Source: Populus alba
Lineage: Eukaryota > Streptophyta > Magnoliopsida > Malpighiales > Salicaceae
Length of the DNA: 64,000 nt
Assembly (NCBI RefSeq): GCF_005239225.2
Contig: NC_133287.1
Coordinates: forward strand, 12,009,493-12,073,492
Reading direction: 5' to 3'
Positions within the stretch are counted from its first letter, which is position 1. Every line of letters starts with the position of its first letter. The notes under the pieces are model-generated. The model was not told the origin of the DNA. It was given only the letters and a program-made list of their open reading frames with translations, and made no database searches. A program made the position numbers and the translations under genes. Below are positions 46,044-55,400 of this stretch, piece by piece.

Positions 46044-46804
46044 TGAAAAAACAAAAAAAAGAAATGTTTTCTTATGTGTTGCATACAGCCAATACCCTAA
46101 CATATTATGAATTATCTTTTTTATATAAAAAAACAAATATTTGAAGTTTCGAAAATGTGTTTTCGCATGGATTTCTTCAATACAACTAAAAATTATTTCT
46201 CTTGCATTTCTGGATTTTACAACATGTTTGTAAAACTCCAAAGGGTGCCAATATTCCAAAAACATATTAAAAACTTATTTTGGGGGAATTCATCTATTAT
46301 TCACTGCTAAAGTTTGGATAAAGAAATCCTTAAAGGACGAATATCCAAAATATTATTGGGAATAACTTGTTATTAGTCGCTGTTAATGTTTGGATAAAAA
46401 AACCCTAAGTGGTTAATATCCAAAATATTTTTATAGGAATAATAAGTCGTCATACATCCTTGAAAGAAGCCTTGATTATAATCGAGGACATTTCAATTTT
46501 TTACTCCACGATTTACGAGTCGTGAAAGTATGAAACAATAAGGCAAAAAGAGGCTTTTAAAGCACTCTGAATTTCCTTAGATTTCTAATTTTTTGTCTCT
46601 CCTCCTTGCGATTTACGAGTTGCAAAACTCTTGAAATACTAAGGGAAAAAATGAGCTTTTAAAGCACATGAAATCTCCTTTGATTTATATCTTAATAAAT
46701 TTAGTCTGAATCAAACACAGATTTGAAGAGATCTGCATTGGTTCCCCTTAACACTTTGTAGACATATCTAAACGTATGATCTATATTGGCCAAGGATTCT
46801 TGCA
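44133..46804 (+). mobile_element. LTR of family E (Tat/Ogre-like), plus orientation, 3' truncated
   Basis: It starts TGTTGTTACCCAATTTTTGAC and is homologous to the reverse strand of 62060-63999. It carries about 1 kb more in the middle (44880-45900) and has lost the last ~320 bases, breaking into element D near 46804. A (TA)n run lies at about 45993-46040. Open frames in 44470-45700 come from low-complexity purine/pyrimidine sequence and show no domain. Confidence 0.7.
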
Positions 46805-46812
46805 TTCAGAAC

Positions 46813-47988
46813 TCATTGAACAACCAACAAATCTCTTTTCACTGATTCGAAATCCTCTTCTTGTTCAGCCACTTGTACCTCATCTTCATCTTCAGTTTCA
46901 ACCTCATCTCCACTGATCAGCTCTCCATGATCCCCATTTAAAATCATCACCCTTTTATTTGGACATTCCGAAGCAATATGCCCATGTCCCAAGCACTTCA
47001 AGCACTTAATGTCCCGAGACCTCCTAGGATGTTGAGGTTCTGTCACCTTCTCCTTTCCCTTCAAAGAATCAGAACTGGTATTCCCCTTGCTAAACTCCAC
47101 CTTCTCATCTCGTTTAGGTGTGCTCCATGTTCATGTAGGCGTAGAAACAACCCTTGTCGCGCTTGACGTAGTTACACCAGTTCGGACACCTCCTCGTCTC
47201 TGCTGCCTCTCTACTCGGGTTGCAAGCTTTATAACATCCTCAAGGAAGATGTACGACTGTAACTCAACAACATTAGCTATATCCTTCCTCAACCCTCCAA
47301 GAAATCTAGCTATTGTTTGCTCTTGAGGTTTCATCAATTCACATCGAATCAGCAGTAGCTCAAACTCTTTCACATACTCTTCCACGCTCAAAGATCCTTG
47401 TCGCAAAGTCTGAAGTCTGATGTATAGCTCCTGTTTATAGTAATCAGGAACAAATCTCTTCTTCATCACTCTTTTCATAGTTGCCCATGTTGTAATCTAC
47501 TCCTCTCCATCCCTTCTCCTCTGAATCTTTAAGTTTTCCCACCATAAAAGAGCATAATCTGTAAACTCAAGTGCTGCCACCTTGCACTTCCTTTCTTCAA
47601 AATATTCATACCATTCAAACACCTTTTCAACCTTCTGAATCCACTCCAAGTATTCCTCAGGTGAACTACTTCCTCTAAACGGTGGAATCTTAAGTTTGAG
47701 ACCATTAGGAGGATTATAATTCTGCCTTCTTGGTCTGACCCTATCATCAGCCTCATCATCCCCATTTGGATCTTCGTCAGCTTCTATAATATCATTTCAT
47801 GGCACCCTAAGTGCTTGTCTCGGATGGGGTTGCAAATTATTTCTTTGCATCCTTTGCATAAGGGTATTCAACTGTTCACGAATTCCAGTCATCTCATCCC
47901 GAATCTCAGCATGAGATCGTTATAAGCCCATAACCTGTGCCTGTTCTAAACTTAACCCTCTTGGCAAATCTTCTTTATCTCCAGCCAT
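46813..47988 (-). pseudogene. Gag of element D
   Basis: The start codon at 47988 opens MAGDKEDLPRGLSLEQAQVM, then the frame is broken. 47765-47529 and 47478-47131 hold the gag domain (YYKQELYIRLQTLRQGSLSV, EEYVKEFELLLIRCELM, then QTIARFLGGLRKDIANVVEL). 47100-46813 has a CCHC knuckle (CLKCLGHGHIASECPNKR) and an acidic tail. This is typical chromovirus gag. Several stops and frame breaks make it a pseudogene. Confidence 0.85.
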
Positions 47989-48071
47989 AGTTAAGTCTAT
48001 CAACCTTAATTCCAGCAAACCTTTCTTCTTCTTGTTGTTGTTTTTGGCTCTTGTCTTAGATCGCAATTGAT

Positions 48072-48083
48072 GCTCTGATACTA
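48072..48083 (-). promoter_or_regulatory. Primer binding site of element D
   Basis: The minus strand reads TAGTATCAGAGC, one base from the initiator tRNA-Met site TGGTATCAGAGC, two bases after the LTR end. Confidence 0.75.
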
Positions 48084-48085
48084 GA

Positions 48086-49027
48086 TGATGTGTCATGAAT
48101 GATTTAAAAATCAGCAACAATGATTCTAACAAAAACGGATGAAGGATGGGTCTGGTTGTGTTGTCTTTCTTTTGGTATTTAGGCTGGATTGTAGTGATTT
48201 AAGGTAAATAAGATGGGGGATAGACTACAATGATACTTTGATAAGTCGATCTGGACGCCACAAAGATCAGTCTATGATTTCGACGCCACACTCTTTGTGA
48301 TTGAAGAGTGATAAGTCAGGTAGGGTTCTTCACAAAACGAATTTGGAAGAACAACTCTTAATTCTCTGAATCAAGTTTCAAATCTTGACCAAAAGTGTTT
48401 ATTACATATTCTAATACATATTTATGATTGGAACAACCCTCCAAAGTTAGGTGAATTCAACATGATAGAAGTCAAGCCTAAAAACTAGACTTTTAATAAA
48501 GTAATTACACAAATTTAACTAACATGTTTTTTTTGACATTTCTGAAACATAACAGACCAAATTTAAAATAGCCATAACTTTTGACACAAAAGTCCAATGC
48601 AATCATGGTTGGACAATATAGAAAGATCACGTTATGAACTTGAATTTTACCTACATAAGTCTTGTTATCACATGCAATGGATAACTTTAAATTCGGGTTC
48701 AAATCCATCTACTGTTCTGACCGTAAACAACATCAATTCCTTCACTTATTTGCATTATCAATCCAAATACAAGTAGCCCAGCATCAAAAGAACCATTAAG
48801 GACTATTCCCATCTCCAATTTTGAATTGTAGGCAAATAAGCACCCTTGAACCAATTTCAAATTGATTGCTAATTTTTAACTCTGACGCAGCTTCAATCAT
48901 TACAATTTGATTCGTCAAGGCCCATTGTAGTTGTTTCGCTCTCGCTCTTGTCATTGAACCATCTGAATCCTCTTGGATATTAGATTCAGCTTTACGAGAT
49001 TGATTATAATTCCCATGATGCACATCA
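48086..49027 (-). mobile_element. LTR-D containing the polyprotein tail
   Basis: 942 bp, with inverted ends TGATGTGC...GACACATCA. The first ~230 bases (49022-48796) read in one frame as a gypsy polyprotein tail with SMTRARAKQLQWALTNQI, so the ORF of this family runs into its 3' LTR, as known for CRM-type chromoviruses. A second LTR-D is at 56427-57374. Confidence 0.8.
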
Positions 49028-49477
49028 ACAGTGTTCGGGCTGCAGGACAGATTTAGACTTCTCTGTTGTTGCTATAATTTGGACTTGAAAATGGCCTTCT
49101 TAGATCTTAAGGAAAACATGAAAGTTGTAGGCCTATGTCTTACTGAATCTGTGTAAAAATTTGAGGTCATTTGGACATCTAGAACTCGAGATATGATCCA
49201 ATTACCGAACAGTGTTCCAGTTTGGACTGCACCAACATCTCTTTTCTATGTTTGGCCCTCTCTTTGTCCTTTCAATTTCCATACTTAAACTCATCAATCA
49301 ATCCTTTTATTTATGTGATAGGCCTGCATTTAAGATGAACATTTACCATATATTAAGGCATTTTATAGTATTAGACTTGTTATTATAAAACATGCTTTAG
49401 TTAAGGAGTTATTGATACTTTAAGTGCAAAATGATGATATAAAACCTTGATAAATATGCACTTTTAAGTACTAATCA
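49028..49477 (-). mobile_element. 3' LTR-A of element C (first 450 bp)
   Basis: It starts TGATTAGTAC at 49477 next to the purine tract. The remaining ~1.1 kb expected of LTR-A is missing; LTR-D and gag-D follow instead. Confidence 0.82.
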
Positions 49478-49491
49478 CACCCCCCCAACCA
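49478..49491 (-). promoter_or_regulatory. Polypurine tract of element C
   Basis: The minus strand reads ggttgggggggtg directly before TGATTAGTAC, the place where plus-strand DNA synthesis is primed. Confidence 0.75.
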
Positions 49492-50672
49492 GATTATTAC
49501 TAGTCCCTAGTAATCAAAGCGTTAAAATAGAAAAACAATTTGCAAATTCTATAAAGCAAGCTATTCATCATTCAACTTACTTTAATCTATCCAGATAAAC
49601 AAACTCTCATTAAATTCATATATCTGCTCAATACCTCTTAAACTAGATATTATTAAACCTTTCTTTTGTGCTCAAAATATCAACATATAGTTATGGGGCT
49701 TTACTTGGAAGAAAAACAAATTTTTGTTCTAATGTTTAAGGCTAACTTCCTTAGGTTGGGATTATTTTTTTTTCTTTATTTATTTATTTATTTATTTATT
49801 TATATACATATACAACTTGAAACACAATGCATCTTTAACCCATGTAATGAGTTTTAGGCTAATGACTCCCAAACCAGTTAGTCTTAGGGCATTAGGTGTT
49901 GAGACACCCCTACGAGCTTAGCAACTCGGGTTGCAGATACTGATACGTAGATAATGCAATGTTTGATTCCCTTAAGTTTTTCTCCTCAACCCATGTAACA
50001 AGCGTTGGGCCAATAGCTCCCAAGTCAGTTGACTTTAGGGTATTAAGTGTTAAAACACCCATTCGGGCTTAATTGCTTAGGTTAAGGAGGCTACGAAACC
50101 AAACTTATCTACCTTTTTAGTATCATTGTTTTTTTTTTTTTTTTGCAAATTATATACTATCCTTTTCCTTTAGTTGTTACCTTTAATAAAAGAACATAAA
50201 TAATGTAATGATCCGATGTGCAACCCACAATCATATGTTAAAGTGTGTGTGAAAATAAAGATTTAAAAATACTTGTTAAATGAGCGTATGAGCAGAATCA
50301 AGTGCTACCAATACGAGAGTTTATAAACCTGAATATTTCAAAAAGTATTCTGATAGACCTTGTTAAGAATGTTTACTAAGATGCGTCTCAAGAGTCACTT
50401 TAACAAAAGAACTCCTTTTACTCTGCCATTCTAGTAATAATAGTTTTGCAAATAGTTTATGAAATAGAAAACACAGGTTTTTTTTTTTTTAAATATCAAC
50501 TACTACCCATTCCCCCCAAACAAAATGAGACATTGTCCTCAATGTCTTAAGGTAGAAAGATAGAGTGTAAAAGACATCACCTGAAATAACGAACACTGAC
50601 AAACCTGAAACACACTTAAACAAATATAAGAAATAACAAAACACAATAATAAAACCAAAAGACACAAAGTTT
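49478..50672 (-). other. Conserved noncoding module between LOG-like gene and 3' LTR (element C)
   Basis: It is the counterpart of 2207-3481. It has the two ~150-bp hairpin repeats (about 49838-50085), the second G-rich tract (minus strand of about 50490-50520) and no ORF. A TTTA microsatellite lies at about 49776-49802. Confidence 0.7.
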
Positions 50673-51326
50673 TTACAAACGAAGGCTCAAATCCAATCTA
50701 AACTTTTTACGGTTTTCCTTAGTTGACCAATTTATGCGACTCATGGAGGGATTAATTACAGGGATGAAAGATTGTAATTGGTCAATCAATTATTCAGCAG
50801 TAGCAGCAGAGATTATGATTTGTCGTGCTGAAGATGCTAGAAATTCCTGTGCCACAGCATGATCAAGAAAAGACAACAACTTATCATAAAAACCATTAAC
50901 ATTTAACAAACCTATGGGTTTATGGTGAATGTGCAGTTGGGCCTAAGAGGAAATATGAAAGATCTCTTCCAATGTGCCCAGACCACCTGGTAAGGCAATG
51001 AAGGCATCAACATGGTTAAACATTGCATTCAGTCGATCAGACATTGTGGGGACTTGTAATTCCTCTCCAATTGTTTTTCCAATGATATCCCCTTATGCTA
51101 AAGCGTTGGGGACAACCCCCAAAACTTGACTACCTCCTAAAAATGCAGCTTTTGACACTCCCCCCATTAACCCAAGGCTGCCTCCTCCATACACTAAATG
51201 AATCTTTCGCTCAGCTAGTACCTGACCAAGATGATTTGCTGATTCTAAAAACTCTTTTTCTTTCTCATGACTGGATCCATCGAAAATACAAATATTGTTT
51301 ATGTGATGGCTTGAGGAAACTGCCAT
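50673..51326 (-). pseudogene. LOG: LOG-like cytokinin phosphoribohydrolase, copy C (three nonsense codons)
   Basis: A 217-codon intronless frame, full length for the family, with no frameshift but TAA at codon 78 (51095-51093), TAG at codon 128 (50945-50943) and TAA at codon 179 (50792-50790). Both signature motifs are intact: GGGSLGLMG near residue 47 and PGGLGTLEEI near residue 115. Copy G reads through codons 128 and 179 as Trp and Gln, so these stops fit single C-to-T type changes; the stop near codon 78 is one codon away from the stop in copy G and so arose separately. LOG converts cytokinin nucleotides to active free bases. It lies 255 bases after the viral-like ORF, same strand, with its own TATA box. 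Confidence 0.88.
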
Positions 51327-51392
51327 TTCTACACACTTCTATATTGGATGAATGTACGGGTTGAGTAGAAATGAAGGGAAGGAAGAGAAGAA

Positions 51393-51400
51393 TTTATATA
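51393..51400 (-). promoter_or_regulatory. TATA box of LOG-like gene, copy C
   Basis: TATATAAA on the minus strand, 67 bases before the ATG and preceded by a CT/GA microsatellite (51452-51478). Position and flanks are shared with copies A and G. Confidence 0.5.
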
Positions 51401-51581
51401 TGAGAAATTGAAAATGCAATCATACCACCTATATGTAGGCCAACGTAGTCTCACTCTCTTTCTCTCTCTCTCTCTCTTTATTTATTTATTTATTTTGAAA
51501 AAGCATGTGTATGTACAGGTAGTTGTGATTGTGGCTCACATCTTTCCTTGGTTTTACGTCCAAGAACGGCTTAAACGCCCT

Positions 51582-52190
51582 CTATGGGTTGGGGATAGGC
51601 TTCCCATCCAGTTTTCTTAAAAATTGGCAAACAGGGTCTTTTTTAGTCAGATTCCCAAGACTAAGTCGAGCATGTTCTTTATGGAATTGTGGCCATAAAT
51701 CATAAATTGCACGATGCACATCTCCACTAGGGTGCGTCTCAAGAGTCAATAGAAGATTATCTAAAGACCCCTTACTCAGGCCATCCTTAATGAATTGTAT
51801 TTTATCTTCACGGTTTACAAATACCATTCCTAAAGAACGACATGTCGCATTACAAGTCCATCTAGCACATCTGTGACAGACTTGCAGTCGTTTTGCACGA
51901 CGTTTCTTTGCAAAAGTGCTTTTACCTATTCTAGGCATGTGTGAAATGAAAGAATTGGAGGACTCACTTGATAACCGGACCTTTGCTTCAATCAGCCAGA
52001 GAATATCTTCAGGAATTCCATGGTTCATTAACAACCTCAATCTTGCACATCTAGCACGATAAATTTTTGTAATCGTATTCTGAGGCAGAGCGGGAAAATA
52101 CTTTTTCAATTTTTCAAGAGTGGTGTCCATTTTCAACTGAGAATTGGGGGAGAGATTCAAAGAAAGGAGAAAGAGCAAAGAATTGCACAA
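51582..52190 (-). CDS. Open cargo ORF resembling plant-virus cysteine-rich nucleic-acid-binding proteins
   Basis: An uninterrupted 202-codon frame. The start at codon 21 (52130, MDTTLEKLKK) is likelier than the first Met, since the first 20 residues precede the region conserved in element A. Residues 91-102 are strongly basic (STFAKKRRAKRL), directly followed by a Cys cluster, Cys105, Cys108, Cys113 and Cys117 (CHRCARWTCNATC), then IQFIKDGLSKG. A basic block followed by a Cys cluster and an (I/F)xxFI+xG segment is the layout of the carlavirus/vitivirus nucleic-acid-binding proteins, several of which suppress RNA silencing. The C-terminal part (GDVHRAIYDLWPQFHKEHAR) is unfamiliar. The viral link is my pattern recognition, not a search result; a plant or novel zinc protein is the alternative. 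Homologues are at 26495-27043 and (tail only) 1149-1366. Confidence 0.6.
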   Translation of the reverse strand: MCNSLLFLLSLNLSPNSQLKMDTTLEKLKKYFPALPQNTITKIYRARCARLRLLMNHGIPEDILWLIEAKVRLSSESSNSFISHMPRIGKSTFAKKRRAKRLQVCHRCARWTCNATCRSLGMVFVNREDKIQFIKDGLSKGSLDNLLLTLETHPSGDVHRAIYDLWPQFHKEHARLSLGNLTKKDPVCQFLRKLDGKPIPNP

Positions 52191-52348
52191 ATATATACAT
52201 AGCTATCAGTTAGCATGGGAAACTGAAAGAACCGACTTAAGAGTCACAGAGTACCGTTATCCACCATTTGACTGGGGTGAGAGAGACTAGCAAAACAAAA
52301 GCCACACCAAAAGGGAACATAAAAAAAAATGTGAGAAAAACAAAATAA

Positions 52349-52843
52349 TCAACCTTTATCTACAATATCATTCAAACCAATAGATTCATTTTCACTAGGA
52401 AACTCATCAAAGTAAGCTTTCAAACGATGTCCATTTACCTTCAAAACATTGTCATTCTTTGAATTCTCAATAACAAAGGCCCTATAAGGATACACATGTT
52501 TCAAAATAAATGGACCGCTCCATCGTGATCTTATTTTTTCAAGAAATAAATGGAGTCGAGAATTATAAAGCAAAACTTTTTGACCAGTATCAACTTTTTG
52601 ATAATTTTCACAAGTTTTGCAGAATGCATGCGTGTCCTTGAACATGGTGGGCCAATAAAATCCATTTTGTAAGATTTTTGCAATCGTCTTTCTTGATGAG
52701 AATTGACTCCCACATGCTTCAGAATGACAAAGTTTAATGACACTACTTACCTTATTGTCAGGAATCCATCTTTGAAATTTTTGGTCAGGACAATATTTGA
52801 ATAAGTTAGGGTCATCCCAATAAAAGTTCTTGACTTCGTTCAA
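52349..52843 (-). CDS. Coreless integrase-like ORF of element C
   Basis: A 164-residue open frame crosses a deletion. Residues 1-85 contain the integrase HHCC finger (LCHSEACGSQFSSRKT, FYWPTMFKDTHAFCKTCENY). Then [18 protein letters not shown] starts the C-terminal domain ([35 protein letters not shown]). The whole catalytic core with the DDE residues is missing, yet the frame stays open. It cannot catalyse integration; it could at most bind nucleic acid. It is placed directly upstream of the cargo ORF. Confidence 0.7.
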   Translation of the reverse strand: MNEVKNFYWDDPNLFKYCPDQKFQRWIPDNKVSSVIKLCHSEACGSQFSSRKTIAKILQNGFYWPTMFKDTHAFCKTCENYQKVDTGQKVLLYNSRLHLFLEKIRSRWSGPFILKHVYPYRAFVIENSKNDNVLKVNGHRLKAYFDEFPSENESIGLNDIVDKG

Positions 52844-52867
52844 AAACTTTCCTTTGTCTTCAGTACT

Positions 52868-53116
52868 CTAGTGAGCTGGCAAATCTCCTGAAGCAAGAAA
52901 ATTGATATTTTTAGCAAACCAAGGCATTGAATTAAGAGAAAGTAAGGATTCATCAGGAGAGTAATCATTAATTAGTGGGATGTCAGATGTCAAATCTGTT
53001 GTCACTCTTGACAAAAGATCGGCATCAACATTTTTTGTGCCTTTTTCATCCATGATTTGTTCTTGAGAATAAATCACTTGCAAATCTTCAGATTCATCCA
53101 ACTCAATTTTACTCAA
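52868..53116 (-). pseudogene. Gag-pol spacer fused to RNase H end
   Basis: An 82-residue frame joins spacer sequence (MSKIELDESEDLQVIYSQEQ) to the last residues of RNase H (VDADLLSRVTTDL) and the acidic linker before integrase. All RT and nearly all RNase H (about 1.3 kb relative to element A) are deleted at this junction. Confidence 0.75.
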
Positions 53117-53188
53117 AGTAGATTCAATTTGATCATGAACTAATTCTTCAATATGATCTACTTCTTGTAAATCATTATCATCTCCAGG

Positions 53189-54748
53189 CTACTTGCAAAT
53201 GTTGAAAATATTCATCTCCAATGTCATGTTTCCAAAAGATAACTTCATGAGTCCATTCCTACAATTAATCAATGCATTAGAAGTTGCAAGAAATGGACGT
53301 CCTAAAATAACAGGAAATGAATTACATGCTTCAATAGGTTGCGTGACTAAGACAATAAAATCCACAGGATAAATGAATTTATCGACTTGTACTAACACAT
53401 CTTCAATTATTCCTCTAGGCACTTTTACAGATCTATCAGCAAGTAAGAGAGTTATAGAAGTTGGTTTTAACTAACCTAGATTGAGACTTTGAAAAAATGA
53501 ATATGGAAGTAAATTCACACTAGCTTCAAAATCAAGTAAGGCTCTTTCAATTTTATGTTCTCCAATAAAGCAAGAAATTGTAGGACAACCAGGGTCTTTA
53601 TATTTCAAAGCATTATTATTCTGAAGAATAGCACTTACTTGTTCGGCTAAAAAGGCTTTCTTTTTCACATTCAGTTTTCTCTTCACAGTGCATAGATCTT
53701 TCAAAAATTTAGCATAGGAAGGTACCTGTTTAATAGCATCCAACAAAGGTATATTGATCATTACCTGTTTGAAAATTTCAAGGATTTTAGAATTGTGATT
53801 GATTTTTCTTTGTTTGGTCATGGCATGAGGAAATGGAAGTGCTGGCGGAGAATCAGTCTTTTCTTCACAATGTTCAAATTCAACCCCTTCCTTACCCTCA
53901 GAGATTGACTCATCATCTTTCTCACAAGGTTCAAGAGTGGGTTTTTCAATAACCTTACCACTGCGAAGAGTGATGACTGATTTGACTTGATCCATGTGTT
54001 GGCTTCCGAAACTACTTGCATTTGCATTGTATTGCCCCTTTGGATTTTGTTGTGGTTGAGATGAAAACTTACCTTTCTCTTGAAAATTAAGAGCAAATGT
54101 TAACTTTGCAAGAGTATCTTTAAAATCTGTCATGCCTTGAGCAAGTTGAGTGTTAATTGCCTCTTGCTTTTCAATGAATGCATGCAATGTTTCCTCAAGA
54201 TTTCTTCTAGGAGGTGGAGTATAAGGAGGTGCATATCTATGAGAATTTTGGAAATTATGGTGTGCTTGAAACGGTGGCTGTGAAGTTTGTGCGTTGTTAT
54301 TATCACTCTTCCAACTGAAATTTGGATGATTTCTCCAACCAGGGTTGTATGTTTGCGAGTATGGGTTATGATTGGGCCTTTAAAAATTATTTAAAGCATG
54401 GGCTTGTTCATGGAGGCATTCCTTGAAAAAAGGCAAAGTTGGACAGTCATTGGTTATATGTTCATTTGTTTCATAGATTTGACACACAATGTTTTGAACA
54501 GATTTTAATTGACCACTCTTTTTCAATTCTAGTGCCTCGACTTTTCTAGCTAAAGATGTAAACTTAGCTTGGAGGTCATGATCTTCCTTAAGGTTATACA
54601 TACCTCCACTAGATGTATGAGGTTGGGTTTTACTTAGTGCCTTATAAGTGCCCGTAGTGTTCCAATTTTGTGCATTTTCAGCTAGCAAGTCTAGGTACTC
54701 CATTGCTTCATTAGGGTCTTTATCTTCAAAAGTTCCATTGCACATCAA
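53189..54748 (-). pseudogene. Gag and mutated protease of element C
   Basis: 54748-54380 retains gag from MMCNGTFEDKDPNEAMEYLD with a zinc knuckle CQIYETNEHITNDC, in which the second Cys is Tyr. The gag N-terminal half is deleted. 54187-53471 has the Gln-rich spacer and the protease start LLDFEASVNLLPYS, where Asp-x-Gly of the active site has become Asp-Phe-Glu. 53422-53189 continues the protease fold (PVILGRPFLATSNALINCRN). Stops separate the frames. Particle formation and processing functions are lost. Confidence 0.85.
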
Positions 54749-54988
54749 TTATTCTCATTATGAAGTGATTGGTTATCTTCTTTGGGCATATTTTCTGAAA
54801 ATGATGAGGAAACCCAACAAAGTCTACCACTTAATGTACGTGACCAAACACTCATGCACGTGTAGAAAAAGAATAAAAGGAAGAAGAAAACAAAACAAAA
54901 AGAAACAAAACAAAAGAAACAAAGTTAGATACAAGAAAAGTGAAAAGAGAAAACAAAATAAATATTATAATTTGTACAAGAATTTACC

Positions 54989-55006
54989 TCCCCGGCAACG
55001 GCGCCA
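54989..55006 (-). promoter_or_regulatory. Primer binding site of element C (perfect tRNA-Asp 3' end)
   Basis: The plus strand reads TCCCCGGCAACGGCGCCA, the 18-base 3' end of plant tRNA-Asp, six bases from the LTR end. This is the classical primer site of Athila elements and sets the lineage of G, A and C. Confidence 0.92.
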
Positions 55007-55225
55007 AAAACTTGACACGACCAAAAGATTGATGTCTTCTCCCAAGTGCAGGATTGTCGAAGTAATAAATAACCCGGCAAGACCGGGGTCGAACCACAGA
55101 GAGGTTAATTGTACAAATTATAAATAACAACAATACAACAACAACAACAACAACAACAATAACAATAATTGTAATAGTAATAATAATATTAATAGTAGTA
55201 GTAGTAGTAGTATAATAATAATAAT

Positions 55226-55301
55226 ACTCAGTACGTGGCGTTGTTATACCTGAGAATGATCTAAAAGATCGGGTCATAGGTTTCCAGCCTATATACTGAG
55301 T
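55226..55301. repeat. 76-bp insert with 8-bp inverted ends
   Basis: ACTCAGTA...TACTGAGT bounds a short sequence with an internal gatctaaaagatc dyad, embedded in AAT-type microsatellite. Other LTR-A copies lack it. It is possibly a very small MITE or a captured fragment. Confidence 0.45.
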
Positions 55302-55348
55302 TTATAAAAAGATCAAAGAGATATATTATATAATATAAACAGAATGTA

Positions 55349-55400
<52 letters not shown>

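Larger units (their letters stand above)
46805..49027 (-). mobile_element. Element D: 5' part of a chromovirus joined into the 3' LTR of element C
   Basis: On the minus strand from 49027: LTR-D (942 bp), an initiator-tRNA-Met-type primer site and a broken gag, then an abrupt join to LTR E near 46804. Pol and the 3' LTR are missing. The flank ACTGT (49028-49032) on the C side matches the ACTAT beside the solo LTR-D in C's 5' LTR. Confidence 0.8.

Noticed and set aside
45914..46310. ORFs with runs of Tyr-Ile
   Set aside because: They translate a (TA)n microsatellite inside LTR E; similar frames occur at 63025-63240.
54989..55006. Possible tRNA-Asp gene
   Set aside because: Only the 18-base 3' end matches, next to an LTR; it is a primer binding site. 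The same holds at 41375-41392.
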